Shown here: positions 50,138 through 59,853 of the stretch, one piece after another
Position numbering within the stretch: position 1 is the first letter of the stretch
Layout: every line of letters starts with the position of its first letter
Source: Bacteroidota bacterium
GTDB taxonomy: Bacteria; Bacteroidota; Bacteroidia; Cytophagales; Cyclobacteriaceae
Direction of reading: 5' to 3'
NCBI GenBank assembly: GCA_023417065.1
Contig: JAEZGH010000013.1
Coordinates: 1 to 64,000, forward strand
DNA: 64,000 nt
Position numbers and translations under genes: made by a program
The notes under the pieces: model-generated
Told to the model about the DNA's origin: nothing
Database searches by the model: none
The model's input: the letters and a program-made list of their open reading frames with translations, nothing else

Positions 50138-51025
50138 CTACTCCAGATAGCCGAACTGACGCAGCCGGTGCTTCTCTTTCCGCCAGTTTGCGGCTACTTT
50201 AACGTGCGTCTCCAGGAAAATTTTCTTCCCAAAGAAAGCTTCCATATCCTTTCTCGCCTCGGTTCCCATTTTCTTGATGGCGCTTCCTCCTTTTCCAACC
50301 AGGATTCCCTTTTGTGAATCGCGCTCTACATAGATAAGTGCACTGATTCTAATCAGATCCTTTTCTTCCTTAAATGCCTCAATGACTACCTCAACGCTGT
50401 ACGGAATCTCCTGTTCATAGTTGAGAAATATCTTTTCGCGTATAATCTCCGACGCAAAAAAGCGTTCACTGCGATCTGTAAATTCGTCGAGGGGGAAATA
50501 CGGCGGATGTACCGGTATAAGTTCAAGAATTTTAGGCAGCAATCCTTCTACGTGCGTACCTTCTTTTGCCGACACCGTGTAAACATCGGAGACATTGCCC
50601 AGTGATTGTTTCCAATAAGCGATCTTGTCATTTAACTGCGTTCCTTTGGCCAGATCGATTTTGTTGATTACGAGAAGAACCGGTGTTTCAATTCGCTGAA
50701 AGCGCGCAAATGTTTCTGCATCAAACTGATCGTCGACGCCAACGACAAGAAGGATAAGATCTGCATCCTGAAGCGACACCTTGACGTAGTTCATCATCGC
50801 CTCCTGGAGCGTGTATTTAGGCTCAAGGATTCCGGGCGTGTCGGAATACACGATCTGATAGTCACCTCCACTGAGGATACCCATAATCCGGTGACGCGTG
50901 GTCTGGGCCTTGGCGGAAACAATAGAGACATTTTCCCCCACAAGCCGGTTCATGAGGGTCGATTTGCCCACGTTGGGTTTGCCCACAATGCTAACAAAGC
51001 CGGATTTAAAGGCTGGTGAAGTCAT
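50138..51025 (-). CDS. era: GTPase Era
   Basis: GTPase that binds the 3' end of 16S rRNA and checks 30S maturation. G domain with VGKPNVGKSTLMN (about residues 13-25), DTPGI, NKID, and a C-terminal KH domain (about 205-295) with ALIYVERDSQKGILVGKGGSAIKKMGTEARKDMEAFFGKKIFLE. 295 residues, normal. It begins after the terminator that ends the tRNA-fMet transcript. Confidence 0.97.
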   Translation of the reverse strand: MTSPAFKSGFVSIVGKPNVGKSTLMNRLVGENVSIVSAKAQTTRHRIMGILSGGDYQIVYSDTPGILEPKYTLQEAMMNYVKVSLQDADLILLVVGVDDQFDAETFARFQRIETPVLLVINKIDLAKGTQLNDKIAYWKQSLGNVSDVYTVSAKEGTHVEGLLPKILELIPVHPPYFPLDEFTDRSERFFASEIIREKIFLNYEQEIPYSVEVVIEAFKEEKDLIRISALIYVERDSQKGILVGKGGSAIKKMGTEARKDMEAFFGKKIFLETHVKVAANWRKEKHRLRQFGYLE

Positions 51026-51048
51026 TTCTTAATACGTGATATTCAAAC

Positions 51049-51074
51049 AAAAAAAGGCGACCAGGTCGCCTTTT
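51049..51074 (-). terminator. Terminator between initiator tRNA and era
   Basis: Palindromic stem GGCGACC (51056-51062), A, GGTCGCC (51064-51070). On the minus strand it is followed by T-rich sequence (51049-51055). It would end the tRNA transcript before era. Confidence 0.87.
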
Positions 51075-51158
51075 GATAAGTCTTTGTAGTTGGACGTCTT
51101 CGAAGCTTTGCGTCCAGCTCACTTTTTATTTTTTTAGCGACGTCATCGCCAATTTTAG

Positions 51159-51231
<73 letters not shown>

Positions 51232-51520
51232 ATATATCTTAATCTGAAACTATCAGATGTTGTTTCCGTATTACCAACTGCCCGAACTGGTTAAAAGTTC
51301 CTCGCAGTCGTGAATGGGATTGCAAAAATAGAGGATGTGCGTTATAAAGCAAAACAAATGTCCTTTTATTTCTTTTCGTTCGAAGATACAGCAGGCTGCT
51401 TAAGCCGCCATGATCTGCCACCGGAAAAATATAGTTGTACTTAATCCGCTATTACGGGCAGGATAGCTTTTCACATTCAGAATTTGATATCTTTCGATTC
51501 AAATACGCCAGACCCTCGTT
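51232..51520. other. Intergenic stretch holding the tRNA promoter and leader
   Basis: About 290 bases between the initiator tRNA and the response-regulator gene. It holds the tRNA promoter (51323-51353) and an apparent 85-base leader in which TACCAACTGC (also present in the tRNA) recurs near 51270. Short frames here look random. A TATCTTTC box near 51487 could serve the response regulator but lacks the final G. Confidence 0.5.
51323..51353 (-). promoter_or_regulatory. Bacteroidota-type promoter upstream of initiator tRNA
   Basis: On the minus strand TTTG (51350-51353), 19-base spacer and TATTTTTG (51323-51330), the same spacing as the tRNA-His promoter. Initiation near 51318 implies a leader of about 85 bases. 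Confidence 0.75.
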
Positions 51521-51886
51521 ATGAAAAAGATCCTTCATGTTGAAGACGACCCGGTTAATGCGATGCTAATGGGAAAGATGCTGGGCCTTGAGTTTGACGT
51601 AACACAAGTAGCCGATGGTGAAACATGCCTGAAGAAAATTAGCGAAGAACAGTTCGACATTATCCTGATGGACGTCAATCTGGGCGCAGGCAAAATGAAT
51701 GGCACAGATACGCTCTTGAAAATCAAGGCTATCCCGGAATATCGCGACATCCGCGTCATCGCTATCACCTCGTATTCCCTGCCTGAAAATGAGGATGAAT
51801 TGCTCAATCAAGGCTTTGACGACTATTTCGCCAAACCAGTTGAATTCAGTAAATTAATTGACCGTATCAATCAATACATCGGATAG
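51521..51886 (+). CDS. Single-domain response regulator
   Basis: 121-residue receiver domain with no output domain. Acidic pair Asp9-Asp10, phospho-acceptor Asp51 (ILMDVNLG), Thr83 (AITSYS) and Lys105 (FAKPV) are all in place, so it should be phosphorylatable. No histidine kinase is adjacent. Such stand-alone receivers usually shuttle phosphate or bind a partner kinase. The next gene (DUF3667) starts 11 bases downstream on the same strand. Confidence 0.93.
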   Translation: MKKILHVEDDPVNAMLMGKMLGLEFDVTQVADGETCLKKISEEQFDIILMDVNLGAGKMNGTDTLLKIKAIPEYRDIRVIAITSYSLPENEDELLNQGFDDYFAKPVEFSKLIDRINQYIG

Positions 51887-51897
51887 CACCCGCGTGC

Positions 51898-52866
51898 ATG
51901 GATATTGAAAAATCGTTTCCACCAGCCGAGGCATTTATCGATGCAGAGCAACTCGCATCACCGGATGACCGGGAACCAAACTGCCTGAATTGCGATACTC
52001 CCCTCACAGGACCATATTGCTCACAGTGTGGCCAGAGGCGCCTCCCGCGCCGCCAGACGCTTACCGATCTCTTTTCAAACTTCATCGCCTCCTTCATCAG
52101 CTTTGAATCGAAGTTCCTGAAAACGGGTAAGTTGCTCCTGCTTCATCCCGGCCGCCTCCCCATCGACTACAACGCCGGGAAGCGTGAGCGACATTACCAC
52201 CCCGCCCGGCTCTACGTCTTTATCAGTTTCGTGTTCTTCCTCCTCGTCAGTATCATACCTGATGAAAAGGAGAAAGGAGTAAACTCTTCTACCAGCGATA
52301 CCACCCAATTCAAGATACATGACCTTGATAAGGCGCTGGGCAATCTTAAAACCCGTGAACAGTACGACAGCGCCCAACTCGCGCGGCCTGCAGATAAGCG
52401 CGACAACTTTTTTAAGCGCAAAATCCGTCAACGTGAGCTTGAACTTCACCAACGCTACGAGGGGCATTGGCAGGACTTCAACACTGAATATGCCTCTAAC
52501 TACCTGGAAAATGTCCCCAGGGTATTCTTCTTTTTGCTTCCGATTTTCGCACTGATTCTCAAGATGCTCTATATCCGAAAAGACTACTATTACTCAGAAC
52601 ATCTCGTCTTCTCCATTTACTATTACAATTTCTTCTTCCTCGCAGGAAGCCTGATAATGCTCCTTGATCTGGTGCCGTATACCAAATGGATCAATGTGGC
52701 GCTGGTTCTATGGATAGGAATCTACCTGTTGCTTGCCATGAAGCGGGTTTACAGACAAGGATGGTTCAAAACTATCTTTAAGTTCGGCACTTTCACGTTC
52801 ATTTTTTGTTTATTCATTGGCATCGCTTTATTTGTCAATCTCATCATCTCAGTAATGCTTTTATAG
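51898..52866 (+). CDS. DUF3667 membrane protein with zinc-ribbon N-terminus
   Basis: 322 residues. The N-terminal CLNCDTPLTGPYCSQCGQ (two CxxC pairs, about residues 30-48) is the DUF3667 zinc-binding hallmark, followed by RRQTLTDLF. Membrane segments are near 105-120 and four in the C-terminal half (about 205-320), with a hydrophilic charged loop between. Function is unknown for the family. It starts 11 bases after the response regulator, so coexpression is likely, and rarA begins 6 bases after its stop. Confidence 0.92.
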   Translation: MDIEKSFPPAEAFIDAEQLASPDDREPNCLNCDTPLTGPYCSQCGQRRLPRRQTLTDLFSNFIASFISFESKFLKTGKLLLLHPGRLPIDYNAGKRERHYHPARLYVFISFVFFLLVSIIPDEKEKGVNSSTSDTTQFKIHDLDKALGNLKTREQYDSAQLARPADKRDNFFKRKIRQRELELHQRYEGHWQDFNTEYASNYLENVPRVFFFLLPIFALILKMLYIRKDYYYSEHLVFSIYYYNFFFLAGSLIMLLDLVPYTKWINVALVLWIGIYLLLAMKRVYRQGWFKTIFKFGTFTFIFCLFIGIALFVNLIISVMLL

Positions 52867-52872
52867 ATCCGC

Positions 52873-54135
52873 GTGTTAATATCCGCTGACATTCCTTTAG
52901 CTGAACGAATGCGCCCCTCCAGTCTTGACCAGCTTGTTGGTCAGGAACACCTGACGGGCGAAAATGGCGTTATTCGCAAAGCCCTTCGCCAAGGTGCCGT
53001 ACCCTCAATGATCTTATGGGGACCTCCCGGAGTGGGAAAAACTACCATTGCCAACATTATCGCCAACGAGGCACGGAAACCATTTTATACGCTTAGTGCC
53101 GTAAGCGCAGGTGTGAAAGACGTTCGCGACGTAATCGAAAAAGCACGGCATGCTCCGCGTTCCATCCTGTTTATCGATGAAATTCACCGCTTCAATAAAT
53201 CCCAGCAGGATGCCCTCTTAGGCGCCGTTGAAAAAGGCACCATTACACTCATTGGGGCTACTACGGAAAACCCTTCCTTCGAAGTCAACTCGGCCCTGCT
53301 CTCGCGCTGTCAGGTATATACACTCAAACCCCTGACGGAGGAAAAGTTGCTGATTCTGGTTGATCAGGCACTTCAGTTCGGTTTTCCAGACCGGCAAATA
53401 AAGCTGAAAGAACATCAGGCACTGCTGAATATTTCAGGCGGCGACGGACGAAAACTCCTCAACCTTATTGAACTCATCGCCAATGCAACTTCGGGTGATC
53501 TGGAAATCACAAATGACCTCGTGATCAACCTGGCACAGAAGCATATCGCCATCTACGACAAGAGCGGAGAACAACACTACGATATTATTTCTGCATTCAT
53601 AAAAAGTATTCGCGGAAGCGACCCGAACGCGGCGGTGTACTACCTCGCGCGAATGATTGAAGGCGGCGAGGATGTGAAGTTCATCGCGCGCCGAATGGTT
53701 ATCCTCGCGTCGGAAGACATTGGCAATGCTAACCCCACCGCGCTCATCATGGCTACGAACGCGTTTCAGGCGGTAACTGTCATCGGGTATCCGGAGGCGC
53801 GTATTATACTTTCACAATGTGCCGTGTACCTCGCAAGCTCTCCAAAAAGCAACGCTTCCTATATGGCTATTGAAAACGCCATCCGGACGGTACATCAGAC
53901 TGGCGATCTTCCGGTTCCCCTCAACATCCGGAACGCCCCGACCAAACTGATGAAGCAACTCGATTACGGCAAGGGATATAAATATTCACACGACTTTGAA
54001 AATAATTTTGCCAGTCAGGAGTTCCTGCCTGATAAGATAAAAGGGACCAAGTTCTACGAGCCTGGAAAAAATGCTCGGGAGGAAGAACTCCGGAGGTATT
54101 TGCGTGCCCTCTGGAAGGACAAATACGGTTATTGA
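52873..54135 (+). CDS. rarA: Replication-associated recombination protein A (AAA+ ATPase)
   Basis: Clamp-loader-like AAA+ ATPase acting at stalled replication forks (MgsA/WRNIP1 homologue). PLAERMRPSSLDQLVGQEHL at the N-terminus, Walker A LWGPPGVGKTT, Walker B LFIDEIHRFNKSQQDALL, sensor 1 LIGATTENPSFEVNSALLSRC, and the C-terminal tetramerisation domain with SIRGSDPNAAVYYLARM and LASEDIGNANP. 420 residues, normal. It starts at GTG 52873 just after the DUF3667 stop. Confidence 0.96.
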   Translation: MLISADIPLAERMRPSSLDQLVGQEHLTGENGVIRKALRQGAVPSMILWGPPGVGKTTIANIIANEARKPFYTLSAVSAGVKDVRDVIEKARHAPRSILFIDEIHRFNKSQQDALLGAVEKGTITLIGATTENPSFEVNSALLSRCQVYTLKPLTEEKLLILVDQALQFGFPDRQIKLKEHQALLNISGGDGRKLLNLIELIANATSGDLEITNDLVINLAQKHIAIYDKSGEQHYDIISAFIKSIRGSDPNAAVYYLARMIEGGEDVKFIARRMVILASEDIGNANPTALIMATNAFQAVTVIGYPEARIILSQCAVYLASSPKSNASYMAIENAIRTVHQTGDLPVPLNIRNAPTKLMKQLDYGKGYKYSHDFENNFASQEFLPDKIKGTKFYEPGKNAREEELRRYLRALWKDKYGY

Positions 54136-54204
54136 TATAAAAACCTTTGTCACCCTCAGCTGCGACAAGTACCTTATGCAAAACGTGAATCAACCCGAAC
54201 GCGC

Positions 54205-56292
54205 ATGGATCATCAGCGACTCATTCTAGATACTTCTCCTCTGTTCGTGATTCTTTGCGCCCTTCTTGCGGGCGGCATAGCGTACCTCCTTTACAACACT
54301 AAAAGTCCGTGGCCAAAAAACTGGAACTACGTCTTGTTTGCCACAAGGTTCCTGATCACGTTTCTGCTGTTATTTCTTCTGCTCGGTCCGGTAGTCCGGC
54401 AAATCACCAATTACTTTGAGAAGCCGCTCTTCATCGTCCTGATGGATCACACCTCTTCAGTAGCCCAAACCACTGATTCTGTTCAGCTCTCGAGATTAAA
54501 AGATCAGCTTGCGCAAACAAAGAAAACGCTGAACGACCAGGGCTTCGACATCCGTATGATTAACCTTGATGGCGATGACGTCGACGGCGGGGTGAAGTAT
54601 TCCGGCGAATCATCCGATCTCCACTCGGCGCTCAGAAACATCATGCAACAGAACGAGGGCCGAAGCATCAATGGTGTAATCTTCCCAACGGACGGGATAT
54701 ATACTTCCGGTTTGTCGCCCCTTTACGGAAGTTACAACTTCCCGATTTTCAGCATCGGCCTTGGCGACACCACCCAACGCATGGACCTGGCAATCCGGAA
54801 TGTCGCCGCTAACCGAATCGCGTATCAAGGCAACCGGTTCCCTGTCCGGGTAGAGGTTCAGGTAAAAAATCTGCCCAACGAGCCAGTTGAGGTGACACTC
54901 TCGGGAAAAGGAAAGGCCATAGAAAAGCAAACCAAAAGGAATCAAGATGACCAGCTGATGGTTTTCGATTTCCTGGTATCGGCCGATGAACAGGGCATCC
55001 AGAAACTCGACATTGCCGTAGCAGAAAAAGAAGGTGAGAGCAATTACCGGAATAACCGCGCTTCCGTATTCGTGGAAGTTGTGGAAGGAAGAAAGAAAAT
55101 ACTTCTCGTCGCAGCGGCACCTCACCCCGACATTAAACCCCTTCGGGAGGTAATTGAACAGAATTCCAATTACGAATTCCTGCTTCACATTCCCGGACTG
55201 AAGGAAGACGGTTTGAAAGCCACTTCACCTGATAAAATTGATCTTGTAATATTTCATCAGTCGCCGGATGTCAGAGGGCAGACGGCCCCTGTGTTTCAGG
55301 AGTTTCTCAAGACCAAAGCATCTTTGCTTTTTATTCTAGGTCAACAGACAGATCTACGGACCCTCGCGCGGCATAACCTACCGCTGACGTTTGACGCCAT
55401 CCCACGCGAATTCGATCAGGTAACTCCGGTTGTGAATGCATCGTTCAGCAACTTCTCTCTGTCGCCGGAAGCAACAACCATGTTCCAGGACTTCCCGCCT
55501 GTGTCGGTGCACTTTGGGAAAATCCGTGTACCTGAATCGGCCACACCTTTACTGTTTCAAAAAGTTGGGAGCGTGTCTACAGACCGACCTTTACTTGCTG
55601 TTGAGAGTCAGGCCGATCGCAAAATTGCGATGATGCTTGGTGAAGGTCTCTGGAGATGGCGGTTGAATGAGTTCGATCGTACAGAAAAAACACAGGGATT
55701 TGATGAACTGTTCGGAAAGCTGATACAATACCTAAGCACCACCGACGACAAACAGCGCTTCAAAAGCTACCCTGTACGTCAGGATTTCTCGGATGCCGAA
55801 CCCGTGGTATTCGAAAGTCAGGTGTACAACGACATCTATGAACCCGTTTATGGAAACAAGATCGACATCGAAATCACCGGCGAAAACAATTTCTCCAGAT
55901 CATACACATACACTACCAGTCCTGGCAACATTCGCTATGCCATCGGTGGTCTTGAGGAAGGAGTTTACAAATATCGATCGAGAACCTTGATCAACAACCG
56001 CATGGAAGAAGTGCGCGGCGAATTTGGAGTGGTCGCGCGACAAGTGGAACTTCAGAATCTTACCGCCGACTTTGACATGCTGCGCAAACTCTCAGCCAAC
56101 ACCGGAGGGAAGTTTTACACACTGCAGCAAGTACCTCAGCTTCAGGCAGACCTTTCTGCTGCAACGGCGAAACGGATTATCCATTCGGAAGAAACATACG
56201 ACAGCCTCGTTAATCTGAAGTGGGTTTTCTGGCTGGCGCTTGCATTTATCAGCCTGGAATGGTTCACACGCAAATTCTTCGGTAGCTACTAG
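54205..56292 (+). CDS. Large membrane protein with von Willebrand A-like region
   Basis: 695 residues. Two N-terminal helices (about 11-30 and 45-65) and a C-terminal helix (about 672-690, WVFWLALAFISLEW) bracket a long exported region. The first part resembles a von Willebrand A domain: FIVLMDHTSSVAQ stands where a DxSxS metal site is expected but only Asp-His-Thr-Ser-Ser is present, so the site is degenerate. Beta-sandwich-like segments and a GATase-like stretch (KILLVAAAPHPDIKPLREVIEQ) follow. The layout resembles uncharacterised Bacteroidota proteins distantly related to Bat or MoxR-locus proteins. It is not adjacent to a MoxR gene. Function unknown. Confidence 0.83.
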   Translation: MDHQRLILDTSPLFVILCALLAGGIAYLLYNTKSPWPKNWNYVLFATRFLITFLLLFLLLGPVVRQITNYFEKPLFIVLMDHTSSVAQTTDSVQLSRLKDQLAQTKKTLNDQGFDIRMINLDGDDVDGGVKYSGESSDLHSALRNIMQQNEGRSINGVIFPTDGIYTSGLSPLYGSYNFPIFSIGLGDTTQRMDLAIRNVAANRIAYQGNRFPVRVEVQVKNLPNEPVEVTLSGKGKAIEKQTKRNQDDQLMVFDFLVSADEQGIQKLDIAVAEKEGESNYRNNRASVFVEVVEGRKKILLVAAAPHPDIKPLREVIEQNSNYEFLLHIPGLKEDGLKATSPDKIDLVIFHQSPDVRGQTAPVFQEFLKTKASLLFILGQQTDLRTLARHNLPLTFDAIPREFDQVTPVVNASFSNFSLSPEATTMFQDFPPVSVHFGKIRVPESATPLLFQKVGSVSTDRPLLAVESQADRKIAMMLGEGLWRWRLNEFDRTEKTQGFDELFGKLIQYLSTTDDKQRFKSYPVRQDFSDAEPVVFESQVYNDIYEPVYGNKIDIEITGENNFSRSYTYTTSPGNIRYAIGGLEEGVYKYRSRTLINNRMEEVRGEFGVVARQVELQNLTADFDMLRKLSANTGGKFYTLQQVPQLQADLSAATAKRIIHSEETYDSLVNLKWVFWLALAFISLEWFTRKFFGSY

Positions 56293-56322
56293 CGCAATTC
56301 CTATCGCACCACAAGTAGCAAT

Positions 56323-56352
56323 AAAAAAGGCTGCCCCGGTTTCAGAGCAGCC
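56323..56352 (-). terminator. Terminator of clpC
   Basis: Stem GGCTGC (56329-56334) with GCAGCC (56347-56352), a 12-base loop, and six T on the minus strand (56323-56328). It is 24 bases beyond the clpC stop. Confidence 0.87.
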
Positions 56353-56376
56353 CTATTAAACTTTACTAACTAATTC

Positions 56377-58920
56377 TTATTCGCTTTTCTTCTCCTTGGA
56401 AGATGACGACTTCGATTTCTTCGACTTGATCGTCAGTACATCACCCTTGCCGTCGTAGTCGGCCATGATCGTACCGCCTTCTTCAACTTCGCCTTTCAGA
56501 ATTTCTTCCGCTACCGGATCCTCCAGGTATTTCTGGATGGCACGGTTCAACGGACGAGCTCCGAACTGCTGATCATAACCTTTCTCAGCGAGGAAGTCTT
56601 TCGCCTTGTCACTCAGTTCGACGTTGTAGCCAAGTTGGATAATCCGGTCGAACAATTTCTTAAGCGTAATGTCGATGATCTTGTGGATGTGTTCGCGTTG
56701 AAGTGAATTGAACACAATCACATCGTCCAGACGATTCAGGAACTCAGGACTGAAAGCACGCTTCAGCGCATTCTGGATCGTAGCTTTCATATGCTCTTCT
56801 TCGCTCTCGCGCTTCGAAGCAGTCGCGAAACCAATACCGGTTCCGAAATCTTTAAGATCGCGAACCCCGATATTTGACGTCATGATAATGATCGTATTCC
56901 GGAAGTCAACACGGCGACCCAATCCATCTGTGAGGATTCCATCGTCAAGTACCTGCAGCAGGATGTTGAACACATCCGGGTGAGCCTTTTCGATTTCGTC
57001 CAGCAGCACGACAGAGTACGGCTTGCGTCTTACCTTTTCTGTAAGCTGACCACCTTCTTCATATCCGACGTATCCCGGAGGTGCTCCCACGAGGCGTGAC
57101 ACAGAGAATTTCTCCATGTACTCACTCATGTCGATGCGTACCAGTGCATCTTCCTTGTCGAAGAGGTAGGTAGCGAGCACTTTTGCAAGTTCGGTTTTAC
57201 CAACGCCTGTCGGACCGAGGAATATGAATGAACCAATAGGTTTCTTAGGATCCTTCAGACCAACACGGGTCCGCTGGATTGCTTTCACCAGTTTCTTGAT
57301 TGCTTCATCCTGACCGATCACCTTACCGCTGAGTTCTTCACCCATGTTAAGGAGCTTATTGCTTTCCTTCTGAGCGATACGCTTCGTCGGAATGCCGGTC
57401 ATCATCGCGATTACGTCGGCGACGTTATCTTCGTTAACGGTATACTTTTCAGTACGCGTTTTTTCTTCCCACTTCGCTTTTGCGATTTCAAGTTGCTCGA
57501 TGAGCTTCTTCTCGCGGTCGCGTAGCTGTGCAGCTTCTTCGTACTTCTGGCTCTTAACCACGCGATTCTTTTCCTTCTTAACATCTTCGATAGCTTCTTC
57601 CAGCTTGACGATGTCTTCGGGAACGTGAATGTTATTGATGTGTACGCGTGCACCTGCTTCATCGAGAACGTCAATCGCTTTATCCGGCAGGTACCGGTCG
57701 CTGATATAACGATCTGACAGTTTTACGCAGGCTTCAATAGCCTCTTTGGTATAGATCACATGGTGGTGATCTTCGTATTTTTCTTTGATGTTTTCGAGGA
57801 TCTGGATCGTTTCTTCCGGAGTGGTTGAATCGACCATTACCATCTGGAACCTCCGTGCGAGCGCACCATCTTTTTCGATGTACTGACGATATTCATCAAG
57901 TGTCGTTGCTCCAATGCATTGGATCTCACCGCGCGCAAGAGCCGGCTTGAACATGTTGGAAGCATCGAGTGAACCTGAAGCGCCACCAGCACCTACTATA
58001 GTGTGAAGCTCATCGATGAACAGAATCACGTCGGGTGATTTCTCAAGTTCATTCATTACCGCTTTCATTCTTTCTTCGAACTGGCCACGGTATTTTGTAC
58101 CGGCTACCAGTGAAGCAAGGTCAAGCGTAACGACGCGTTTTCCGAAGAGGACGCGCGATACTTTCTTTTGTATGATGCGCAGCGCGAGACCTTCAGCAAT
58201 CGCTGTTTTACCCACACCAGGTTCACCGATAAGGATCGGGTTGTTTTTCTTTCTCCTGGAAAGGATCTGAGCGACGCGTTCGATTTCTTTCTCACGTCCT
58301 ACGATAGGGTCGAGTTTGTTATCTTCAGCGAGACGCGTCAGGTCACGTCCGAAATTATCAAGTACCGGTGTCCGTGACTTTTCTGTGCCCTTCTTTTCTT
58401 TGCCGGCGGAGCCTGCTCCGGCGCCAAAGATTTTTGATGAATCGTCATCCGGATCATCGGTATCCGAAGATGCCATAGGCCCTTCGTTTTGATATTCCAG
58501 CATCTCCTTAACAGTTTCGTAATTAACGTCGAACTTATTGAGGATTTGGGTACCGAGGTTATCCTGATCGCGAAGAATAGACAGCAGCAAATGCTCTGTA
58601 CCTATCAGTTGGGCTTTGAAAATCTTTGCCTCAAGATATGTGATCTTCAAAACTTTTTCTGACGCTTTGGTCAGGGGTATATTAGCAAGGTTCTTAATCT
58701 GATGAGTTGCCGTACCTTTTGAAATCTTTTCGATTTCACTACGGAGCTCATCGAGAGGAACACCGAGCTTCTTCAACACTCCGACGGCTACGCCTTCTCC
58801 CTCCCGGATCATGCCGAGAATAAGATGTTCGGTGCCGATGTAATCGTGCCCCAGCCTCAATGCTTCTTCCCGGCTCAGTGAGATAACTTCTTTTACCCGG
58901 TTGGAAAATTTAGCCTCCAT
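56377..58920 (-). CDS. clpC: ATP-dependent Clp protease ATPase subunit ClpC
   Basis: Hsp100 unfoldase that feeds substrates to ClpP. N-terminal double Clp repeat (EAKFSNRVKEVISLSREEALRLGHDYIGTEHLILGM and a second copy near residue 85). First AAA+ domain with GEPGVGKTAIAEGLA, a UVR-type coiled region (about 430-470), second AAA+ domain with GPTGVGKTELAKVLA, and a C-terminal D2-small domain. The middle UVR part marks ClpC rather than ClpA or ClpB. 847 residues; the tail is Lys/Ser-rich. No mcsA/mcsB/ctsR genes are adjacent. Monocistronic, ending at its own terminator. Confidence 0.96.
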   Translation of the reverse strand: MEAKFSNRVKEVISLSREEALRLGHDYIGTEHLILGMIREGEGVAVGVLKKLGVPLDELRSEIEKISKGTATHQIKNLANIPLTKASEKVLKITYLEAKIFKAQLIGTEHLLLSILRDQDNLGTQILNKFDVNYETVKEMLEYQNEGPMASSDTDDPDDDSSKIFGAGAGSAGKEKKGTEKSRTPVLDNFGRDLTRLAEDNKLDPIVGREKEIERVAQILSRRKKNNPILIGEPGVGKTAIAEGLALRIIQKKVSRVLFGKRVVTLDLASLVAGTKYRGQFEERMKAVMNELEKSPDVILFIDELHTIVGAGGASGSLDASNMFKPALARGEIQCIGATTLDEYRQYIEKDGALARRFQMVMVDSTTPEETIQILENIKEKYEDHHHVIYTKEAIEACVKLSDRYISDRYLPDKAIDVLDEAGARVHINNIHVPEDIVKLEEAIEDVKKEKNRVVKSQKYEEAAQLRDREKKLIEQLEIAKAKWEEKTRTEKYTVNEDNVADVIAMMTGIPTKRIAQKESNKLLNMGEELSGKVIGQDEAIKKLVKAIQRTRVGLKDPKKPIGSFIFLGPTGVGKTELAKVLATYLFDKEDALVRIDMSEYMEKFSVSRLVGAPPGYVGYEEGGQLTEKVRRKPYSVVLLDEIEKAHPDVFNILLQVLDDGILTDGLGRRVDFRNTIIIMTSNIGVRDLKDFGTGIGFATASKRESEEEHMKATIQNALKRAFSPEFLNRLDDVIVFNSLQREHIHKIIDITLKKLFDRIIQLGYNVELSDKAKDFLAEKGYDQQFGARPLNRAIQKYLEDPVAEEILKGEVEEGGTIMADYDGKGDVLTIKSKKSKSSSSKEKKSE

Positions 58921-59043
58921 ATATTATAAAAAGTGAAATGATAAATGTAAATGTAAAGTATTTTGTCTGTTCTATGCTACCGAATCCCTAAGATTTAATA
59001 CCAGGTAAGAAACACTGTTATTATTGGAAATGTTCACTACCGC

Positions 59044-59727
59044 TTACCGCTCACTACTCTCCCTCAAAATACGGCTTGCTTCCGGCCCGCAACAGAACAC
59101 GAGATCAATCACGCTAAGGTTATCTGCAAACGTGTTGCCAAAAACCTGCTGATAGGGAATAGGTTTATATACCTGACTCAAAAAATCCTTATTTCCGTAG
59201 GTGATGTATGACCTTAAGTCGTTCACCTCGTCATAATATTGTTTTTCGTATGACAGCGTATCTTCTACCGCGATATCGATACGCAGCCATCGAAGACACA
59301 TTGTCAGTAATGCGCGGTTCAGGTCGTAAAGCAAGTCATACTTTAGGTACAGAATGTCGTGCAGGTCGTCGGCATAATATTCGAAGAAGGGAGCCTTGCC
59401 ATAGCCCGAGCGGATCGTACGCCAGTGATTGTTCACCCACTTCTGGGAGTAATCAGGGCGGACCTCACCTACAGGAACTTTCCCCCGCTTCCCGGTCAAC
59501 GGGATTATTAAGGCAGACGGCCCGTGTGCCGTATTTACGTAACAACGATTGCGAAACGTCTGTTTCTCATAATATTCGTGCTTTTCCAACAGCACCGTCC
59601 CGTAACGTTGCAACACAGCGAAGTATGCAATGCAGGGTAAGTAGTGAAGATCAATTACGGCTTTGGTCACTTGATTTCTGTTCGGCTCCAAAATAGGAAG
59701 ATCTTCATATACCGGGCCATAATTCAA
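59044..59727 (-). CDS. WbqC-like family protein
   Basis: 227 residues: AVIDLHYLPCIAYFAVLQRYGTVLLEKHEYYEKQTFRNRCYV is the WbqC pattern, followed by LIIPLTGKRGKVPVGEVRPDY and WRTIRSGYGKAPFFEYYADDL. WbqC proteins are associated with polysaccharide or cell-wall loci, with an unknown but possibly glycosyl- or acyl-transfer-related role. Soluble, no signal peptide. It lies between clpC and the Sua5-like gene with about 125 bases on each side, in the same orientation. Confidence 0.9.
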   Translation of the reverse strand: MNYGPVYEDLPILEPNRNQVTKAVIDLHYLPCIAYFAVLQRYGTVLLEKHEYYEKQTFRNRCYVNTAHGPSALIIPLTGKRGKVPVGEVRPDYSQKWVNNHWRTIRSGYGKAPFFEYYADDLHDILYLKYDLLYDLNRALLTMCLRWLRIDIAVEDTLSYEKQYYDEVNDLRSYITYGNKDFLSQVYKPIPYQQVFGNTFADNLSVIDLVFCCGPEASRILRESSER

Positions 59728-59853
59728 ATATTTAATGCCGCCTGGAAAAGAAGTCTTGCCTGGCGCCTACATAGCTGCCCGCCGTATTTCAAATCGAAAC
59801 GTGGTCAGAACCAGACAGATCACTGGCCCGGCTACCTCGGATGAAACATGATC

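Noticed and set aside
51232..51320. A second tRNA-like sequence near the initiator tRNA leader (TACCAACTGC repeated)
   Set aside because: No acceptor or T arm could be formed; only a 10-base match to the tRNA D arm.
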